A stretch of DNA of 38,778 nucleotides from Microcaldota archaeon (GTDB lineage: Archaea > Micrarchaeota > Micrarchaeia > Anstonellales > Bilamarchaeaceae), in the NCBI GenBank assembly GCA_014727975.1, contig WJMK01000010.1, positions 1 to 38,778 of the forward strand. The letters run 5' to 3'. Below the pieces are notes generated by a model that saw only the letters and a list, made by a program, of their open reading frames with translations, ran no database searches and was not told the origin of the DNA. Shown piece by piece: positions 18,320 to 27,483 of the stretch. Each line of letters begins with the position of its first letter. Position 1 is the stretch's first letter. The position numbers and the translations under genes were made by a program.

Positions 18320-19447
18320 CTATAAATCGCTTAGCATCTTGCAGCCCATGCACACTTCATCAGAGGAGGGTTCCCCGCATTCACTGCATTCCTTCAATTT
18401 CAGTTTCTTGTCCTTTACTGAATCCTTTACAATTGCCTGGAGCGTGTTGAAGCTGGAGGCAATTTTGCTTTTTGTCCCAGGATACTGGTCCTCTAAGGAG
18501 TTGAGTTCATGGCGCACCGACCAGCGGAGCGCGGAGGTTGCGTGGGGGCAGCAGCACCCGGAGTCGTATTCGTGCCCATGGAGGAATGCGTATGCTGCCA
18601 CTTCCTTTTCCCGGATGTCGCGGAGCGGGCGGATTCTTGGAATTAGCTTTTCATTTTCGATTAGTGGTTCGTTGAAGCGCGCAAAGCGCAGGGGCTCGTT
18701 GCGGATAAGGTTGAGCATTGCGGTCTGCGCCACATCATCTAAATTGTGGCCGATTGCAACCTTGTCCATCCCGAGCTCCCGGGCTTTTGAGTTTAGGATT
18801 TTCCTGCGGAGCACCCCGCAGTAGGAGCAGAGGTTTTCTTTTCCTTCTTTTGCAATTTCCGCAATTGTTTTCCCGTGCTCCTCCCTGAATGTATAAACGT
18901 GCTGCTGGATTTCCAGCTCCTTGCAGCGCTTCTTTGCGTTTTGGATTGCCTTGTCCCGGTAGCCTGGGATTCCTTCATCCACTGTGAGTGCAACCATCTC
19001 GAAGGGGAGGGACTCTTTTACTGCAGAAAGCGCGTGCAGGAGCGCATATGAGTCTTTTCCTCCGGATAATGCAACTCCAACCCTGTCTCCTTTAGTGAGC
19101 ATATTGTATTCGCGGATGCTGCGCTTCACCCTCTTTTCAAAAAGTTCCTTGAAGTGTTTTGGGCAGAGGTGCTGGTTTGCATACGCAAGGTAAATTACGG
19201 GTGCGGACTGGCAGTTTGCACATGTGGACGAGTATTCTGCGCGCTTCCAGTGGCCCCTTGGCTCCTGCGGGCTGGAAAGAGGCGGGACATGCTTATAGTA
19301 GATGATTTCCACTTCCTGCCCCTCATGTATAGTGGCAGTTTCCGGGATTAATTTGCCATCTATGGATACGAGTACTGCTTCGGCTGTAATGCCCAGCTCA
19401 TGCAGAAGCTCAATAAGGCTCATTTCTGAAGAAGAAGCAATCTTCAT
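18320..19447 (-). CDS. TtuA/Ncs6-family tRNA thiolation enzyme with N-terminal ThiS/MoaD-like beta-grasp extension
   Basis: PP-loop GVALSGGKDSYALL; zinc-ribbon cysteines CANC...CPKH and CSECG...CMGC; CSYCGVLRR; N-terminus MSLIELLHELGITAEAVLVSIDGKLIPETATIHEGQEVEIIYYKHVPP. Confidence 0.88.
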   Translation of the reverse strand: MKIASSSEMSLIELLHELGITAEAVLVSIDGKLIPETATIHEGQEVEIIYYKHVPPLSSPQEPRGHWKRAEYSSTCANCQSAPVIYLAYANQHLCPKHFKELFEKRVKRSIREYNMLTKGDRVGVALSGGKDSYALLHALSAVKESLPFEMVALTVDEGIPGYRDKAIQNAKKRCKELEIQQHVYTFREEHGKTIAEIAKEGKENLCSYCGVLRRKILNSKARELGMDKVAIGHNLDDVAQTAMLNLIRNEPLRFARFNEPLIENEKLIPRIRPLRDIREKEVAAYAFLHGHEYDSGCCCPHATSALRWSVRHELNSLEDQYPGTKSKIASSFNTLQAIVKDSVKDKKLKLKECSECGEPSSDEVCMGCKMLSDL

Positions 19448-19546
19448 GCATCAAATTGGATTGTTACAAGAATAAAAAGGTTTCCAGGAGCCTCAAAGAG
19501 CGATGCGGCGATTAGTGGGATTGCCCAAAATGTGGCTCGGGGCTAG

Positions 19547-19759
19547 CTAGAAGGCCTTCAGGGCTGCAAGTGAAAGATAGGCAACAAGGACACAGCTGAG
19601 CAGGGTGATCAGCATTATCATTGATGCTGAAAAAACGCTGAAAAGAACCTGCCTCGGGTCTGCAACAATCCTGGCGTCCGCTTTTTGGGTTGCCCGGGCT
19701 GCCAGGGCAATGGATGCAGGGTCTAATGCTGCTGTCCTGTATGCATAATTTTCTCCCAT
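19547..19759 (-). CDS. Small single-TM hypothetical protein
   Basis: 70-aa ORF; C-terminal hydrophobic helix LFSVFSASMIMLITLLSCVLVAYLSLAAL; TATA-like elements upstream. Confidence 0.5.
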   Translation of the reverse strand: MGENYAYRTAALDPASIALAARATQKADARIVADPRQVLFSVFSASMIMLITLLSCVLVAYLSLAALKAF

Positions 19760-19824
19760 AATTATGTTATATATGGAAGGGTATTTAAATGTGTCTATTT
19801 ATGGTCAAAGAAGTAAAAGAAGGA

Positions 19825-19848
19825 GATTATAATGCTTTCCTTATAATC
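19825..19848. promoter_or_regulatory. Inverted repeat GATTATAA-N8-TTATAATC overlapping the enolase core promoter
   Basis: Perfect 8-bp arms with spacer TGCTTTCC; ATTATAAT about 23-30 nt upstream of the enolase ATG at 19856. Confidence 0.5.
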
Positions 19849-19855
19849 CTAAACC

Positions 19856-21100
19856 ATGAAGATAAAATCCGTATTTGCACGGGAGATAATCGACTCAAGG
19901 GGAAACCCCACAATAGAAGTAGACATCAAAACAGAAAGCGGGGGCTTTGGGCGTGCCTCTAGCCCATCAGGCGCTTCCAGGGGGCTGCACGAAGCAGTTG
20001 AATTGAGGGATGGGGGGCCGCGCTTCCATGGAAAGGGCGTGCTCAAGGCAGTGGAAAACGTGAACAAGATTATCGGGCCGGCAATCTACGATATGGAGGC
20101 AAGCCCGCAGGAAGACGTGGACCAGATGATGATTGAGCTGGACGGGACCAAGAACAAGGAAAAACTGGGCGGGAACGCAGTCGTTGCGGTTTCCATGGCA
20201 AACCTGAAGGCTGCCGCATCCACAAGGAAGATGGCGCTGTACGATTTTATGGGCGGGGAAAAGCTTCCTATCCCTCTCCTGAACATAATCAACGGGGGGA
20301 AGCACGCAGGCAATGGATTGTCCATACAGGAGTTCATGGTGATACCTGCAAAAACTGAGTGCTTCTCGGATGGGCTGAGGGCAGCATGCGAAATCTACAA
20401 AACCCTTAATGAAAAGCTTGTGAAGAAATATGGCCGCACTTCAAGGAACGTGGGGGATGAGGGAGGCTTTGCCCCCCCGATGAGCAGGAGTTCAGAGGCC
20501 CTGGATGCTATTTCCGAGTCAATAGAGGAATGCGGATATTCCAGGATCGTGGGGATAGGGATGGATGCAGCCGCGTCCTCATTCTACCGTGAAAGCGACG
20601 GAAAATATTTTATGGATGGAAATTACCTGGAAAGGGGGCAGTTGATTGATTATTATGGGGGGCTGCTGGAGCAGTACCCAATCTACAGCATAGAGGACCC
20701 GCTCTTTGAAGAGGATTTTGAAGGGTTTGCAGAGTTCACTGAAAAATTCGGGAACAAAATCCAGGTTGTGGGGGACGACCTGGTTGTAACCAATGCAGAA
20801 AGGGTGCAGAAGGCAGTGGAGATGAAGGCAATGAATGCGCTCCTGCTGAAAGTGAACCAGATTGGCACCGTAACCGAAGCAAGAAAGGCTGCGCAGATTG
20901 CAACCGATGCAGGTATGCAGGTAGTGGTAAGCCACCGCTCAGGGGAGACTGAAGACACCTTTATTTCAGACCTTGCAGTTGGGATGGGCGCTACCCAAAT
21001 CAAAAGCGGGGCCCCTGCAAGAGGGGAAAGGACTGCTAAATACAACCGCCTCCTCAGGATTGAAGAAAAGCTGGGAAAGCATTATTCACAGGTATGGTGA
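19856..21100 (+). CDS. eno: Enolase
   Basis: REIIDSRGNPTIEVDIKTESG...NVGDEGGFAPP...SIEDPLFEEDFEGF...LLKVNQIGTVTEA...SHRSGETEDTFISDLAVG. Confidence 0.97.
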   Translation: MKIKSVFAREIIDSRGNPTIEVDIKTESGGFGRASSPSGASRGLHEAVELRDGGPRFHGKGVLKAVENVNKIIGPAIYDMEASPQEDVDQMMIELDGTKNKEKLGGNAVVAVSMANLKAAASTRKMALYDFMGGEKLPIPLLNIINGGKHAGNGLSIQEFMVIPAKTECFSDGLRAACEIYKTLNEKLVKKYGRTSRNVGDEGGFAPPMSRSSEALDAISESIEECGYSRIVGIGMDAAASSFYRESDGKYFMDGNYLERGQLIDYYGGLLEQYPIYSIEDPLFEEDFEGFAEFTEKFGNKIQVVGDDLVVTNAERVQKAVEMKAMNALLLKVNQIGTVTEARKAAQIATDAGMQVVVSHRSGETEDTFISDLAVGMGATQIKSGAPARGERTAKYNRLLRIEEKLGKHYSQVW

Positions 21101-21128
21101 CCCAATATGATGGAAAGGAGGAAATCCG

Positions 21129-21524
21129 GTGGGTTTGCCAAAACCCCGGGAGTGTGAGGCATTGAAGGATTCGCTCATCTATTTTGCTTCAGGCCCGATA
21201 AGCTGGCTGGGGGAAATCATTATGCTCTTTGGAGCCTACAACGGATTTTACGGTGATGGTTTAGTCCTCATGGGCTTCGGCTTCTCCCTCATCTGCATAG
21301 GGGAGGGGATGAACCTGCTGAGGAAAATGAAGCAGGCCGAGATTGAATTGCTCCATGAAAACATAACCAGGGAGCTCCTGAAAAACATGGCTTTCCCGTT
21401 TCTCTGGATCATTGTTTTCTTTGCAACAGGGATGGAGCTGTTTCTCGCCCTTTCAGTTGCAACAGGTGCAAAATCAATAGTTAAAAATGCAAGGATTGCC
21501 TCCAGCTTTTACCTTACTTCTTAG
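21129..21524 (+). CDS. Small polytopic membrane protein, unknown function
   Basis: 131-aa ORF with GTG start, several hydrophobic segments, tightly downstream of enolase. Confidence 0.6.
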   Translation: MGLPKPRECEALKDSLIYFASGPISWLGEIIMLFGAYNGFYGDGLVLMGFGFSLICIGEGMNLLRKMKQAEIELLHENITRELLKNMAFPFLWIIVFFATGMELFLALSVATGAKSIVKNARIASSFYLTS

Positions 21525-21951
21525 TGCGCTTTCTTTTTGCTGACGGCCTTGCAGGATTTATTATCTGGCGTATGTCCCGGGGAATCTCTTCCGGGGACAT
21601 CTCGCTGTAATACTTTTTCTTTTTCTCCTTCTTGCTCCCTCTGTCCATTATATGGGCAACGAAGGGGAAAAGCCGGTGGTCTATCTTTTCCTCCCTGTAT
21701 TTTGAAATCGTGTAAATTAGGTAAAATCCTATTGAGATTCCAGTCCACATAAAAAATACCGTAAAGATCTTTCCTTCATCGGTTGATGGCACGAAATCCC
21801 CGTAGCCCACAGTTGTGAAAGTAGCAGTCATGAAATAGATGGAGTCCACCCATCTCCAATGCTCAAGATTATGGTAAGCAATTGCACCAAAAGCGTAAAG
21901 TATTGCAATAAGCAGGAAAGCAAAAATTAAGCTCTTGGTAATTTCCTCCAT
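21514..21951 (-). CDS. Two-TM potassium channel-like protein with basic C-terminal tail
   Basis: MEEITKSLIFAFLLIAILYAFG...SIYFMTATFTTVGYGDFVPSTDEGKIFTVFFMW; TVGYGD selectivity filter; ORF extends to 21993. Confidence 0.87.
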   Translation of the reverse strand: MEEITKSLIFAFLLIAILYAFGAIAYHNLEHWRWVDSIYFMTATFTTVGYGDFVPSTDEGKIFTVFFMWTGISIGFYLIYTISKYREEKIDHRLFPFVAHIMDRGSKKEKKKKYYSEMSPEEIPRDIRQIINPARPSAKRKRTKK

Positions 21952-22038
21952 GGGAAAAAATCCCGTGGAACCTTTTAAATACCTTTGGGGCAATCAATAG
22001 TTTCCTTAGAAAATGCTTGTATAATTAGAGGTATTAAC

Positions 22039-22227
22039 ATGGCGATACTGGTATGTGACAGGTGCGGCAAAAAAACCGCAAAGCTTGACACCTGCAACTA
22101 CTGCAGAAAGGAATGCTGCGTTTCCTGCGTAAAAAGCTCCAAAAGAGTTGGAAAGGGGAGCAAGGCATACATCTGCAAAGATTGCTGGACAAAAATGGAC
22201 AGGAGAAAGAAATTCAAGAGCGCATAG
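22039..22227 (+). CDS. 62-aa zinc-finger protein with FYVE-like cysteine spacing
   Basis: MAILVCDRCGKKTAKLDTCNYCRKECCVSCVKSSKRVGKGSKAYICKDCWTKMDRRKKFKSA; four CxxC pairs; ATG at 22039. Confidence 0.75.
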   Translation: MAILVCDRCGKKTAKLDTCNYCRKECCVSCVKSSKRVGKGSKAYICKDCWTKMDRRKKFKSA

Positions 22228-22229
22228 GC

Positions 22230-25064
22230 TCAGGCTTTCTCCGCCTTTATCTTTACAATTCTTCCGTCAACTTCCCATGATTTTGCTTTCTTGTCTCCTT
22301 CAAGGTCTGCAAAATCAATAGATTTTGTATTGGTCGAGGCCATTATTTCTTTCTTGTTTTTCTCCACAATTGCCTTGATCTCATCTTCAAGGTCCATAAC
22401 TACCGAAACCCTGTCTTTTTCAACAAGCCCAAGGCCTTTCCTGAGCATCTGGACCCTCCTTGCAATCTCATTTGTCATTGCTTCGGAATAGAGCTCTTCG
22501 CTCATTTCGCAATCAAGGCAGACCTTTCCTTCAGGCACATCTGAGGAAGCAAACCTCTGGGGCTCGCTGCCGGCAGAAACGCTCTTTACGTTAATCAGCC
22601 TTGCAAGTATCGGGGCAAGCGTATTTACTGAGTCAATGTGGTCCTGGGATTCTGATTGGAGGTATGCTTCTGAAAGCGGCCAGCGCAGCTTAATCTTTTT
22701 TTCCTGCCTGAGCTCCAGGAAAGCCGGTATCAGCTCCCTTATATGCTCGAACTGCTTTTCAAGCGCAGGGTCAATCTCGCCTTCCCTCATTTCTGCAAGA
22801 GGATAAAGGGAAACTGATTCCTCTTTCTCGAAGTTCCTGAAGAATTTCTGGTAAACGAATTCAGGGAGGAACGGGGAAACTACTGAAAGCATCTTGAGCA
22901 CCCCCAGCACTGAAGCATAAATGGCAAAGAGTGCCCCTTCCCCCTCTCCTTTGGAGATCCGCTCTTTTGCAACCTTCATGTAGAATTTGCTCAGGTCCTC
23001 AACCAGGAAAAGTTTGAGGGCCTTTGCCGCATCATTCATTTCATATCTCTCAAATGCCGCATTGAACTCTTTCCTTGTATTGTTGAGCCTTGAGAGGAGC
23101 CACCTGTCTTCAACCTTAAGCTCTGTGTCTTTTATTTTCTCTTCCGGATAAAACCTGGTCAGGTAAACATACAGGTTGTAGAGCACATCAAGGACTCCAT
23201 GGGCCTCCTTGAGTGAAACCCAGTTGAACTTCTGCTCGTCCCAGATTGTGTTTGAAAGCCCCCAGAGCCGGAATGAATCGGCTCCATATTTCTCCAGTAT
23301 GTCCTCCACCGGCACGAAGTTTCCTACGGACTTGCTCATCTTCTCCCCTTTCTCATCCACGAAAAAGCCGTGCATTATCACCCTCTTGTAGGGGCATTTT
23401 CCGTCCTTCACTACCCCTGAGCCAAGCAGCGAGTAAAACCAGCCCCTTATCTGGTCCTGGCCTTCAAGAATGCAGTCAGCCTGGCCATAGCTCTCCCTTT
23501 CCTTCTTGCTGAGTGATGCCCATACCGCATTTCCTGAATCAAACCATACGTCCAGCACATCCGGGACCCTCTTCATTTCCCCTCCGCATTCAGGGCACTT
23601 GAAAGACTTTTCATCTATGTATGGGCGGTGGAGCTCCTTTATCTCCCCAAGCTCCTTCTTGTCCGAAAGCACTTTCATGCCTCCGCAATCCTTGCTTGCG
23701 CATTTCCAGATTGGGAGGGGTATTCCCCAGTACCTCTGCCTGGAAATGCACCAGTCGGGCGCATCCCTTACAAAGTCCCTGAACCTGTTCCTTGCAAATT
23801 CGGGCTGCCAGGCAGTATGGTCAATCTCTTCCTGCATTTTTTCCTTGAGCTTGGAAACTTCGATAAACCACTGCTTTGTTGTGAGGAAAATAAGTGGGTT
23901 CTTGCACCTCCAGCAATGGGGGTAGCGGTGCTTTATCCTTGATTCATGGACAAGAAGGCCCATCTCTTCTAGAAGCTTGATTATTTCCGGGTTTGCTGCG
24001 CGAACGTTCTTTCCTGCAAGCTCCCCTGCCTCTTCTGTATACCTGCCCTGTGCATCCACCGGGCAGAACGGCTCAATCCCGAACCTTTTTCCTATTATGA
24101 AATCTTCTGGACCGTGGCCGGGAGCCGTGTGGACCAGGCCGCTGCCCTCTTCAAGCGTAACATATTCATCGCTTAGCACAACCCTCCGGTTTGCCTCTTT
24201 CCTGATTTTGTCCTGGAAGGGGTGCTCGTATTCTACCTTTTCAAGCTTCTTCCCTATAAATTCCTCAAGAACTGTGCCTGCCTCTCCAGTGAGCTCAAGC
24301 AGGTAGTCCATGCGCTCTTTTGCAACAACCCAGACCTCATTGCCTACTTTTACTCGCAGGTAAGGGAGGTTCGGGTGGACCATCACTGCCATGTTGGAAG
24401 TAAGGGTCCAGGGCGTTGTTGTCCATACTATGAGGAATTCATTGTCCCTGTCCTTTATCCGGAACTTCACGAATATGCTGGGGTCGGTTTCCTCCCCGTA
24501 TTCAAGCTCATAATTTGCCATGGTGGTCTCGCATCTGTGGCAATAGGGGAGCACATATACGCCTTCTGTAAGCAGGCCGAGCTCATTTGCCCTGGCTATG
24601 ATTGCCCAGGATGATTCGATATATGCATCCTTGTATGTGATGTATGGGTTGTCCCAGTCCATCCATACTCCAAAGCTCTTGAACTGGTTGCTCATCACCC
24701 CTATGTATTTTGTTGCAAAATCCTTGCATTCCTCTATGAACTTCCCTATCCCGTATTTCTCTATTTCCTGCTTGTTCTTTATCTTTAGCTCCCTTTCCAC
24801 CTTTACTTCAATGGGGAGGCCATGGGTGTCGAACCCTGGCTGCACGCGCACATTGTATCCCCTGCCCCTCCAGAACCTGCAGATTGCATCCTTTGCGCAT
24901 TTGTTCCATCCGGTTCCTGGGTGGATCTGCCCTGTTGCGTACGGAGGGCCGTCACAGAAATAATAGTTCTCGCCTTTCTTGCGCGAATTCTTTACTTTCT
25001 CATAAATCTGGTTTTTTTCCCAGAACTCCAGGATTTCTTTCTCAACTGCCTTGTGATCATACAT
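22230..25064 (-). CDS. ileS: Isoleucyl-tRNA synthetase
   Basis: 944 aa; FCDGPPYATGQIHPGTGWNKCAKDAICRFWRGRGYNV..., DEKGEKMSKSVGNFV. Confidence 0.96.
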   Translation of the reverse strand: MYDHKAVEKEILEFWEKNQIYEKVKNSRKKGENYYFCDGPPYATGQIHPGTGWNKCAKDAICRFWRGRGYNVRVQPGFDTHGLPIEVKVERELKIKNKQEIEKYGIGKFIEECKDFATKYIGVMSNQFKSFGVWMDWDNPYITYKDAYIESSWAIIARANELGLLTEGVYVLPYCHRCETTMANYELEYGEETDPSIFVKFRIKDRDNEFLIVWTTTPWTLTSNMAVMVHPNLPYLRVKVGNEVWVVAKERMDYLLELTGEAGTVLEEFIGKKLEKVEYEHPFQDKIRKEANRRVVLSDEYVTLEEGSGLVHTAPGHGPEDFIIGKRFGIEPFCPVDAQGRYTEEAGELAGKNVRAANPEIIKLLEEMGLLVHESRIKHRYPHCWRCKNPLIFLTTKQWFIEVSKLKEKMQEEIDHTAWQPEFARNRFRDFVRDAPDWCISRQRYWGIPLPIWKCASKDCGGMKVLSDKKELGEIKELHRPYIDEKSFKCPECGGEMKRVPDVLDVWFDSGNAVWASLSKKERESYGQADCILEGQDQIRGWFYSLLGSGVVKDGKCPYKRVIMHGFFVDEKGEKMSKSVGNFVPVEDILEKYGADSFRLWGLSNTIWDEQKFNWVSLKEAHGVLDVLYNLYVYLTRFYPEEKIKDTELKVEDRWLLSRLNNTRKEFNAAFERYEMNDAAKALKLFLVEDLSKFYMKVAKERISKGEGEGALFAIYASVLGVLKMLSVVSPFLPEFVYQKFFRNFEKEESVSLYPLAEMREGEIDPALEKQFEHIRELIPAFLELRQEKKIKLRWPLSEAYLQSESQDHIDSVNTLAPILARLINVKSVSAGSEPQRFASSDVPEGKVCLDCEMSEELYSEAMTNEIARRVQMLRKGLGLVEKDRVSVVMDLEDEIKAIVEKNKKEIMASTNTKSIDFADLEGDKKAKSWEVDGRIVKIKAEKA

Positions 25065-25198
25065 AAATAATACACCATTTAGGGAGGGATATGGAATAGA
25101 AAAGAAAATAAAATACTACCCTGCCCAGTCCCAAAACAATATCCCAAAAATAGAGGGAGGTGGTTCTGCCGGGGGGCGCACTTTGCCCCTACCTGGCA

Positions 25199-25885
25199 TC
25201 AGAAGACTTTCTCCCCAACAAAGATTTTTATTCCGTTTGGGGTGAGCTTGAAAGGGATTTTTTCCTTCTTGTGGTCTGTCCCCCTCATCTTGTAAACCTC
25301 AACTGCCTTTATCCTCTGCTCCGCCTTGCCAAGATTGTATAAGTTGATGATCCCGTCCAGTACAAAGTGCTCAATGTCGAATTTCGAAGTTGCAAGGTCC
25401 TGGTTAGGCGCCTCAACAGTCATTATCGCTGTAATGTCCAGGTTCCTGAGCAGGGAGAAGAACTCGAACATTGTCTGCCTGTATTCGGATTCATCCTTGA
25501 ATGCAAGCCGTACCATCGTTGCTGAATCGATAACTGCCCTGCGTATATCATTCTCTGCAATCCTCTCTTCCAGGGTTTCTGCAATATCCTCGAGCATGAA
25601 CCTGTCCGGCTTTATTATTTCCATCTTTTTTGCGGAAATCAGGTCTGCCATGTCTGTGAAGCCTGTGAATGTTGCGCTCATGTTCTCAATAATGTCTTCA
25701 GGGGTTTCCTCCAGGGAGATGTACACTCCATTCTCGCCCATCTGGGCCCCCCTGTAGATGTACTCAAATGAAAATGATGTCTTGCATGCGCCCGGCCCTC
25801 CGTTCAGCGCAATGTGCCTGTGTATGGGGATTCCCCCATTCAGGATTTCGTCCATGCCTGCAATTCCTGTCTTTACCCTTTCCAT
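25199..25885 (-). CDS. KaiC/Rad55-like RecA-superfamily ATPase with atypical Walker A
   Basis: MERVKTGIAGMDEILNGGIPIHRHIALNGGPGACKTSFSFEYIYRGAQMGENGVYISLEET; single RecA-like domain. Confidence 0.87.
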   Translation of the reverse strand: MERVKTGIAGMDEILNGGIPIHRHIALNGGPGACKTSFSFEYIYRGAQMGENGVYISLEETPEDIIENMSATFTGFTDMADLISAKKMEIIKPDRFMLEDIAETLEERIAENDIRRAVIDSATMVRLAFKDESEYRQTMFEFFSLLRNLDITAIMTVEAPNQDLATSKFDIEHFVLDGIINLYNLGKAEQRIKAVEVYKMRGTDHKKEKIPFKLTPNGIKIFVGEKVF

Positions 25886-25964
25886 ATTACCACTCTGAAA
25901 TACGATTCATGGAGAATATTTATATGCTTAATTACCCAAAGCCCTATGCATAGAGGTGGGAGCA

Positions 25965-26936
25965 ATGGAAACAGATTTTCTTCCCTGGACAGAGAAATAC
26001 AGGCCTAAATCACTTTCAGAGGTAATGGGGCAGGAGGAGACAGTTAAGTCCCTTTCTGCTTTTGTGAAGGCAAAAAACATGCCTAATATGCTTTTTGCAG
26101 GGCCTCCCGGAATAGGAAAGACCACAGCAACCCTTGCCCTGGCCCATGATTTGTACGGGAAGAGCCTGGAGGGCAACCTGCTTGAGTTAAATGCATCAGA
26201 TGAGCGGGGAATCAATATAGTTCGTGGTAAAATAAAGGATTTTGCCCGCAGTGTTTCCATGGGTGAGAAGGTCCCTTTCAAGCTAATTTTCCTGGATGAG
26301 GCTGATGCGCTCACCCCGGATGCGCAGCATGCGCTCCGCAGGACGATGGAGATGTATTCTCCGGTTACCCGCTTTATCCTTTCATGCAACTACTCATCTA
26401 AAATAATCGAGCCTGTGCAAAGCAGGTGTGCGGTCTTCCGCTTCCTCCCGCTTACTGATTCCCAGGTCCACAGGATGATTAAGCATGTTGCAGACAAGGA
26501 GGGGCTCGATGTGGATGAAGGGGCAGAGGAGGCAATTGCGTATGTTTCCCAGGGAGATATGCGCAAGGCAATCAATGCCCTGCAGGGAGCAGCCATCCAC
26601 TCCAAAAACATTACAGAAGAGATAATTTACAAGATTTCCTCCCGGGCCCGCCCAAAGGAAATAAGGGAGATGGTTGATGCTGCATACGGGGGAAACTTCC
26701 TTGATTCCCGCAAGATGCTGCTGGACTTAAGCACCCAGTACGGGCTCTCCGGCTCAGACATAATACTGCAGGTTTACCGGGAGGTGGTGAACCTGGAAAT
26801 CCCGGAGAAAAAGAAGGTTGCGCTCGTGGACCGGATAGGTGAATATGATTTCCGGCTTGTGGAAGGTGCAAACGAGCACATCCAGGTTGAGGCGCTCCTG
26901 GCGCAGATTATGCTGCTTGGGATGGAACGGGAATAA
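25965..26936 (+). CDS. rfcS: Replication factor C small subunit
   Basis: PWTEKYRPKSLSEVMGQEETVKSL...FAGPPGIGKTTATLALAHDLYG...LNASDERGINIVRGKIKDFA...FLDEADALTPDAQHALRRTME. Confidence 0.96.
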   Translation: METDFLPWTEKYRPKSLSEVMGQEETVKSLSAFVKAKNMPNMLFAGPPGIGKTTATLALAHDLYGKSLEGNLLELNASDERGINIVRGKIKDFARSVSMGEKVPFKLIFLDEADALTPDAQHALRRTMEMYSPVTRFILSCNYSSKIIEPVQSRCAVFRFLPLTDSQVHRMIKHVADKEGLDVDEGAEEAIAYVSQGDMRKAINALQGAAIHSKNITEEIIYKISSRARPKEIREMVDAAYGGNFLDSRKMLLDLSTQYGLSGSDIILQVYREVVNLEIPEKKKVALVDRIGEYDFRLVEGANEHIQVEALLAQIMLLGMERE

Positions 26937-26937
26937 C

Positions 26938-27435
26938 CTAAGCCCTTGCTTTCTTTTTTTCCTCAGGTGTTGCAGAAACCAGCTGCACCGGAACCTTGTC
27001 CTGGCTGCTTAGGAACTGCAGGAACTCTTCTCCCTCCCGGTTGTTTTTGGGGATAATGTGCAGCCGGCCTTCGGCGTTTTCCAGGGAATAGTGTATCCCT
27101 TCCCTGAATTTTGTCGCACCTGGCACATCATCGTTGCTGAGTTCCTTCACCAGCTCATCTGCAGAAATGCTTTCTGAAGCCACTTCATAAACGGCAGGCT
27201 CTGTGTCTGCTTCAATCACAGTAACCTGTGTGGGGCCAAGGTCTTCGGCATTGTAGGTTCCGAGAAGGGACTTTAGTTCCGGGTTTTCTGTATTGACTGT
27301 GATATTTCCGTTGAATGGGTTCTCCACCATTGTGTAGTCTCTTTCCGGGCCCTCCTGGAAACGGGATCTTATCTCTTCCATTGCAATCCTTGCATCCGCG
27401 CCATTTATCTTATAGCTCCTTCTCTCTCCAGCCAT
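26938..27435 (-). CDS. Hypothetical protein, possibly an internal duplication
   Basis: 165-aa ORF filling the gap between rfcS and the tRNA; weak internal similarity between halves. Confidence 0.6.
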   Translation of the reverse strand: MAGERRSYKINGADARIAMEEIRSRFQEGPERDYTMVENPFNGNITVNTENPELKSLLGTYNAEDLGPTQVTVIEADTEPAVYEVASESISADELVKELSNDDVPGATKFREGIHYSLENAEGRLHIIPKNNREGEEFLQFLSSQDKVPVQLVSATPEEKKKARA

Positions 27436-27470
27436 TTGAATCGCCTGGATATAACTAACAAAGAAAGATT

Positions 27471-27478
27471 AAAAAAAA
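27471..27478 (-). terminator. Oligo-T terminator downstream of tRNA-Glu
   Basis: On the minus strand the tRNA 3' end is followed by TCCTATTTTTTTT. Confidence 0.55.
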
Positions 27479-27483
27479 TAGGA

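Noticed and set aside
19801-19962. Short out-of-frame ORF (MVKEVKEGDYNAFLIILNHEDKIRI...) starting upstream of and overlapping enolase
   Set aside because: Protein-like beginning, but it runs into enolase in another frame and degenerates to a basic tail; the upstream portion is better explained as promoter with an inverted repeat.
25086-25198. GC-rich hairpin (GGGGC...GCCCC) downstream of the KaiC-like gene as a possible ncRNA
   Set aside because: Only a 5-bp stem clearly supported, no promoter and no recognised RNA family; could be incidental.
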